From NCBI GenBank assembly GCA_035718045.1, contig DASTHV010000075.1, forward strand, positions 1 to 14,171: a stretch of DNA of 14,171 nt, in the 5' to 3' direction. Shown piece after piece: positions 12,726 through 14,171 of this stretch. This DNA is from DASTHV01 sp035718045 (GTDB lineage: Bacteria; Patescibacteriota; Saccharimonadia; Saccharimonadales; UBA10212). A model generated the notes under the pieces. The model saw only the letters and a list, made by a program, of their open reading frames with translations. It searched no databases and was not told the origin of the DNA. Position numbers and translations under genes: made by a program. Every line of letters starts with the position of its first letter. Positions within the stretch are counted from its first letter, which is position 1.

Positions 12726-13042
12726 ACCATAAGCAGGTAGAAAAATATCTGTTAAGTATGCCGGACACCAAACTGGACTACCCGTTCGGTCAAGACATAG
12801 CCGTTTATAAAGTCAAAGATAAAATGTTCGCATTAGTGCGCGAAAAAAAAGAGCCGGTTCAACTCAGCCTGAAATGCGACCCGCTGCTGGCGGAGGTATT
12901 GCGCGCCAAATATGACACCGTAATGCCGGGCTATCACCTCAACAAAAAGCACTGGAATACGATTGTGCTCACCGGCCAGCTGAGCTGGGACGAAATCAAA
13001 GACCTAATAAACCACAGCTACAATTTGGTAGAAGGAAGATAA
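12722..13042 (+). CDS. YjbR/MmcQ-like (CyaY-fold) DNA-binding family protein
   Basis: A 106-residue protein. Family marks are the N-terminal SMPDTKLDYPFGQDIAVYKV, KMFALV, LKCDPLLAEVLRAKY, VMPGYHLNKKHWNTIVL and a final helix DEIKDLINHSY. The family is annotated as MmcQ/YjbR and has been proposed to bind DNA, but the biochemical role is poorly known. It is coupled to msrB by a 4-base overlap, which hints at a link to stress response. No membrane segment or signal peptide is present. Confidence 0.9.
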   Translation: MNHKQVEKYLLSMPDTKLDYPFGQDIAVYKVKDKMFALVREKKEPVQLSLKCDPLLAEVLRAKYDTVMPGYHLNKKHWNTIVLTGQLSWDEIKDLINHSYNLVEGR

Positions 13043-13165
13043 GTTTTCCGTTTTCTATTTTTCGTTTACCATACGTTTTCCGTGATCCGTTTTTGGTTTT
13101 CCGGGGTAAATGGTCATCGTAAACGGTAAACGCATGGTTAATGGTGAACAGTAAACAGTTAATGG
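13043..13165. repeat. heptamer inverted array, copy C (convergent gap)
   Basis: The left half reads GTTTTCC, GTTTTCT, ATTTTTC, GTTTACC, atac, GTTTTCC, GTGATCC, GTTTTTG, GTTTTCC (13043-13102). The right half reads TAAACGG, TAAACGC, atgg, TTAATGG, TGAACAG, TAAACAG, TTAATGG (13120-13165). CGTTTACC (13063-13070) and GGTAAACG (13125-13132) are perfect inverted copies. It fills the whole space between two convergent genes and could end transcription from both sides. Confidence 0.85.
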
Positions 13166-13167
13166 CT

Positions 13168-13773
13168 TTAGCTTTTAAGCGGTGCCGAGCTTAGTAAGAT
13201 TTGTGAGCTGTCAAAAGCGTTGCTGAGAATTTTTTTGCCGTTTGGCCCGGCTGATTGGTAAGCCGTTTGCAGATCTTTTTGGTAAGTTGTCAGACCTTGT
13301 TTCAGGTAAGTTGCAAAGGCGGCGTCAAGGTTATTATTTTGAGCGGCGGTCTGCAGTTGACTGTCAGTTGTTTTGTCTTGATCTGTAACTAACGATTGCG
13401 TGCTTACCTTCATGTGCTGCCCGGACAGATATTTTAGAATCTGCTGCCGTTGGCTGGATAAAGTCGTATAAGTGGTTGCGGCCAACGCCTGAGTAGACGG
13501 GTCTTGGAGCTGGAGCTGTTGTTGGGTCAGTTGGGTGACGCGCAGAATTTCCTGCTGGCGGGCCAAGGCGTTGACATACGGCTGGCTGGCGCTGGATTTA
13601 TGACTCGATAGTATCGAGGAAATGACCACAAGAGCCAACAATACGACAACCACCGCGATGATAATTTTGGCGGGCTTGGGCAAGTTGAAAGACGGCAGCT
13701 TTAACCCTCTTTTGGACTGCGGACTATTATTTAAAATGAAATTTAAATCCGGATTCGGCTCGCTAGGTTGCAT
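13168..13773 (-). CDS. single-pass membrane protein of unknown function
   Basis: A 201-residue product. Residues ~1-33 are polar and basic, and one strong membrane helix follows (~35-57, IIIAVVVVLLALVVISSIL). A long Gln/Ser/Thr-rich helical domain then lies outside the membrane. TQLTQQQLQLQD and LSSQRQQILKYLSGQ suggest coiled coils. No cysteines and no known domain are seen. The start is set at ATG 13773 rather than ATG 13779, because an extended -10 ends seven bases before 13773 and the first ATG would precede the transcription start. Confidence 0.75.
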   Translation of the reverse strand: MQPSEPNPDLNFILNNSPQSKRGLKLPSFNLPKPAKIIIAVVVVLLALVVISSILSSHKSSASQPYVNALARQQEILRVTQLTQQQLQLQDPSTQALAATTYTTLSSQRQQILKYLSGQHMKVSTQSLVTDQDKTTDSQLQTAAQNNNLDAAFATYLKQGLTTYQKDLQTAYQSAGPNGKKILSNAFDSSQILLSSAPLKS

Positions 13774-13780
13774 AAGCATT

Positions 13781-13789
13781 ATGATAGCA
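13781..13789 (-). promoter_or_regulatory. extended -10 promoter for a leaderless membrane-protein mRNA
   Basis: TGCTATCAT, read on the minus strand, is an extended -10. Seven bases separate it from ATG 13773, and no Shine-Dalgarno is present. Confidence 0.5.
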
Positions 13790-13832
13790 AGGAATATATC
13801 AATCTGATAAGAACAGAATGCCTAGACCACAA

Positions 13833-13854
13833 GCGACTATTTGATTAAAGTCGC
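13833..13854. other. hairpin spanning the stop codon of the last gene
   Basis: GCGACT (13833-13838) and AGTCGC (13849-13854) are perfect complements around a 10-base loop that includes the minus-strand TAG (13839-13837). On the plus strand ATTTTT follows. The placement resembles the hairpin over the groES stop. Confidence 0.35.
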
Positions 13855-14171
13855 ATTTTTAAATGCGTCACGTATTGCCGTATTACTATTGTTGAACTGG
13901 AATTCAAACTCATCTTTATCTTGCTGTGTAGCGGTACTCGCGCAGACTATGCCGTTAGGCGAAGCACTACTGACCCAAAAACCGTCAAATTGCTTTAGGT
14001 TTCCGATACCCGGATAGTTGTTTTCATCGTATGTTCCATTCATTTTTGAGATCGACATAAACGGAGAATTATTGTACTTTACGGTTGTGGGATCGCATTT
14101 ATGCAGCGCGGTTTCGAAGCTTGGTGTGTACAAATCCAAAGAGGTTGCGCCATCATTAGTGCTAACTGAGT
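13837..14171 (-). CDS. 3' part of a gene for a probable secreted or pilin-like protein
   Basis: The frame is open from the right edge of the window to TAG 13839-13837, giving 111 residues of a C-terminal region; the true start lies outside. A TTG at 14139 is open upstream and is not taken as the start. The fragment is Asn-, Ser- and aromatic-rich without membrane helices (YDENNYPGIGNLKQFDGFWV, EFEFQFNNSNTAIRDAF) and has two cysteines, in HKCDP and IVCAS. Such globular C-terminal sequence is typical of pseudopilins or other surface proteins, but no family is recognised. Confidence 0.65.
   Translation of the reverse strand, partial: SVSTNDGATSLDLYTPSFETALHKCDPTTVKYNNSPFMSISKMNGTYDENNYPGIGNLKQFDGFWVSSASPNGIVCASTATQQDKDEFEFQFNNSNTAIRDAFKNATLIK

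Overview
The window reads as chromosomal DNA of a Candidate Phyla Radiation (Patescibacteria) bacterium, most plausibly Saccharibacteria (TM7). This is an inference from several signs: compact genes with balanced GC, a GroES without its roof loop, an LPNSG-type sorting tail, a bifunctional phosphoglucose/phosphomannose isomerase, simple MacB-type transport genes, and TGA used as a normal stop. No ribosomal RNA or other phylogenetic marker is present to settle it.

Layout. Bases 1-145 hold the tail of a plus-strand gene. Bases 145-640 are a GC-rich island with one minus-strand hypothetical gene whose codon use is unlike everything else here. It has its own promoter and a leader hairpin that covers its ribosome binding site. 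Bases 740-2930 are the groES-groEL heat-shock operon, with a CIRCE operator overlapping the promoter and a strong terminator. Bases 2929-4217 carry a tandem LuxR-type HTH regulator and a membrane protein ending in an LPNSG signal. Bases 4315-5343 encode the sugar-phosphate isomerase. It is followed by a 30-bp perfect palindrome and by what looks like a ~185-nt structured RNA (5399-5583) lying between convergent genes. Bases 5571-7645 (minus) are a MacB-like ABC transporter pair, and 7839-7929 (minus) is tRNA-Ser(GGA). Bases 8117-9897 hold an NTF2-like protein and two convergent flavin-dependent oxidoreductases. Bases 9953-12271 hold a DUF1361 membrane protein and argS. Bases 12315-13042 are msrB plus a YjbR-like gene, translationally coupled. 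Bases 13168-14171 (minus) are a single-pass membrane protein and the 3' part of a further gene.

Two genome-wide habits stand out. First, several intergenic gaps, and one stretch inside argS, are built from degenerate 7-bp units. In the gaps these units are arranged as inverted arrays. Second, at least five genes have a -10 box ending 6-7 bases before the start codon and no Shine-Dalgarno sequence, which suggests leaderless mRNAs. Genes with a -10 box farther away do have good Shine-Dalgarno sequences.

Functionally the region is mostly housekeeping: protein folding (GroESL), sugar-phosphate interconversion, aminoacylation (ArgRS, tRNA-Ser), and redox or oxidative repair (two flavin reductases, MsrB). 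It also has envelope functions (MacB-like transporter, LPNSG protein, DUF1361, two surface-type proteins at the right end). The parts that ordinary annotation does not explain are the structured RNA, the repeated palindrome, the heptamer arrays and the GC-rich gene.
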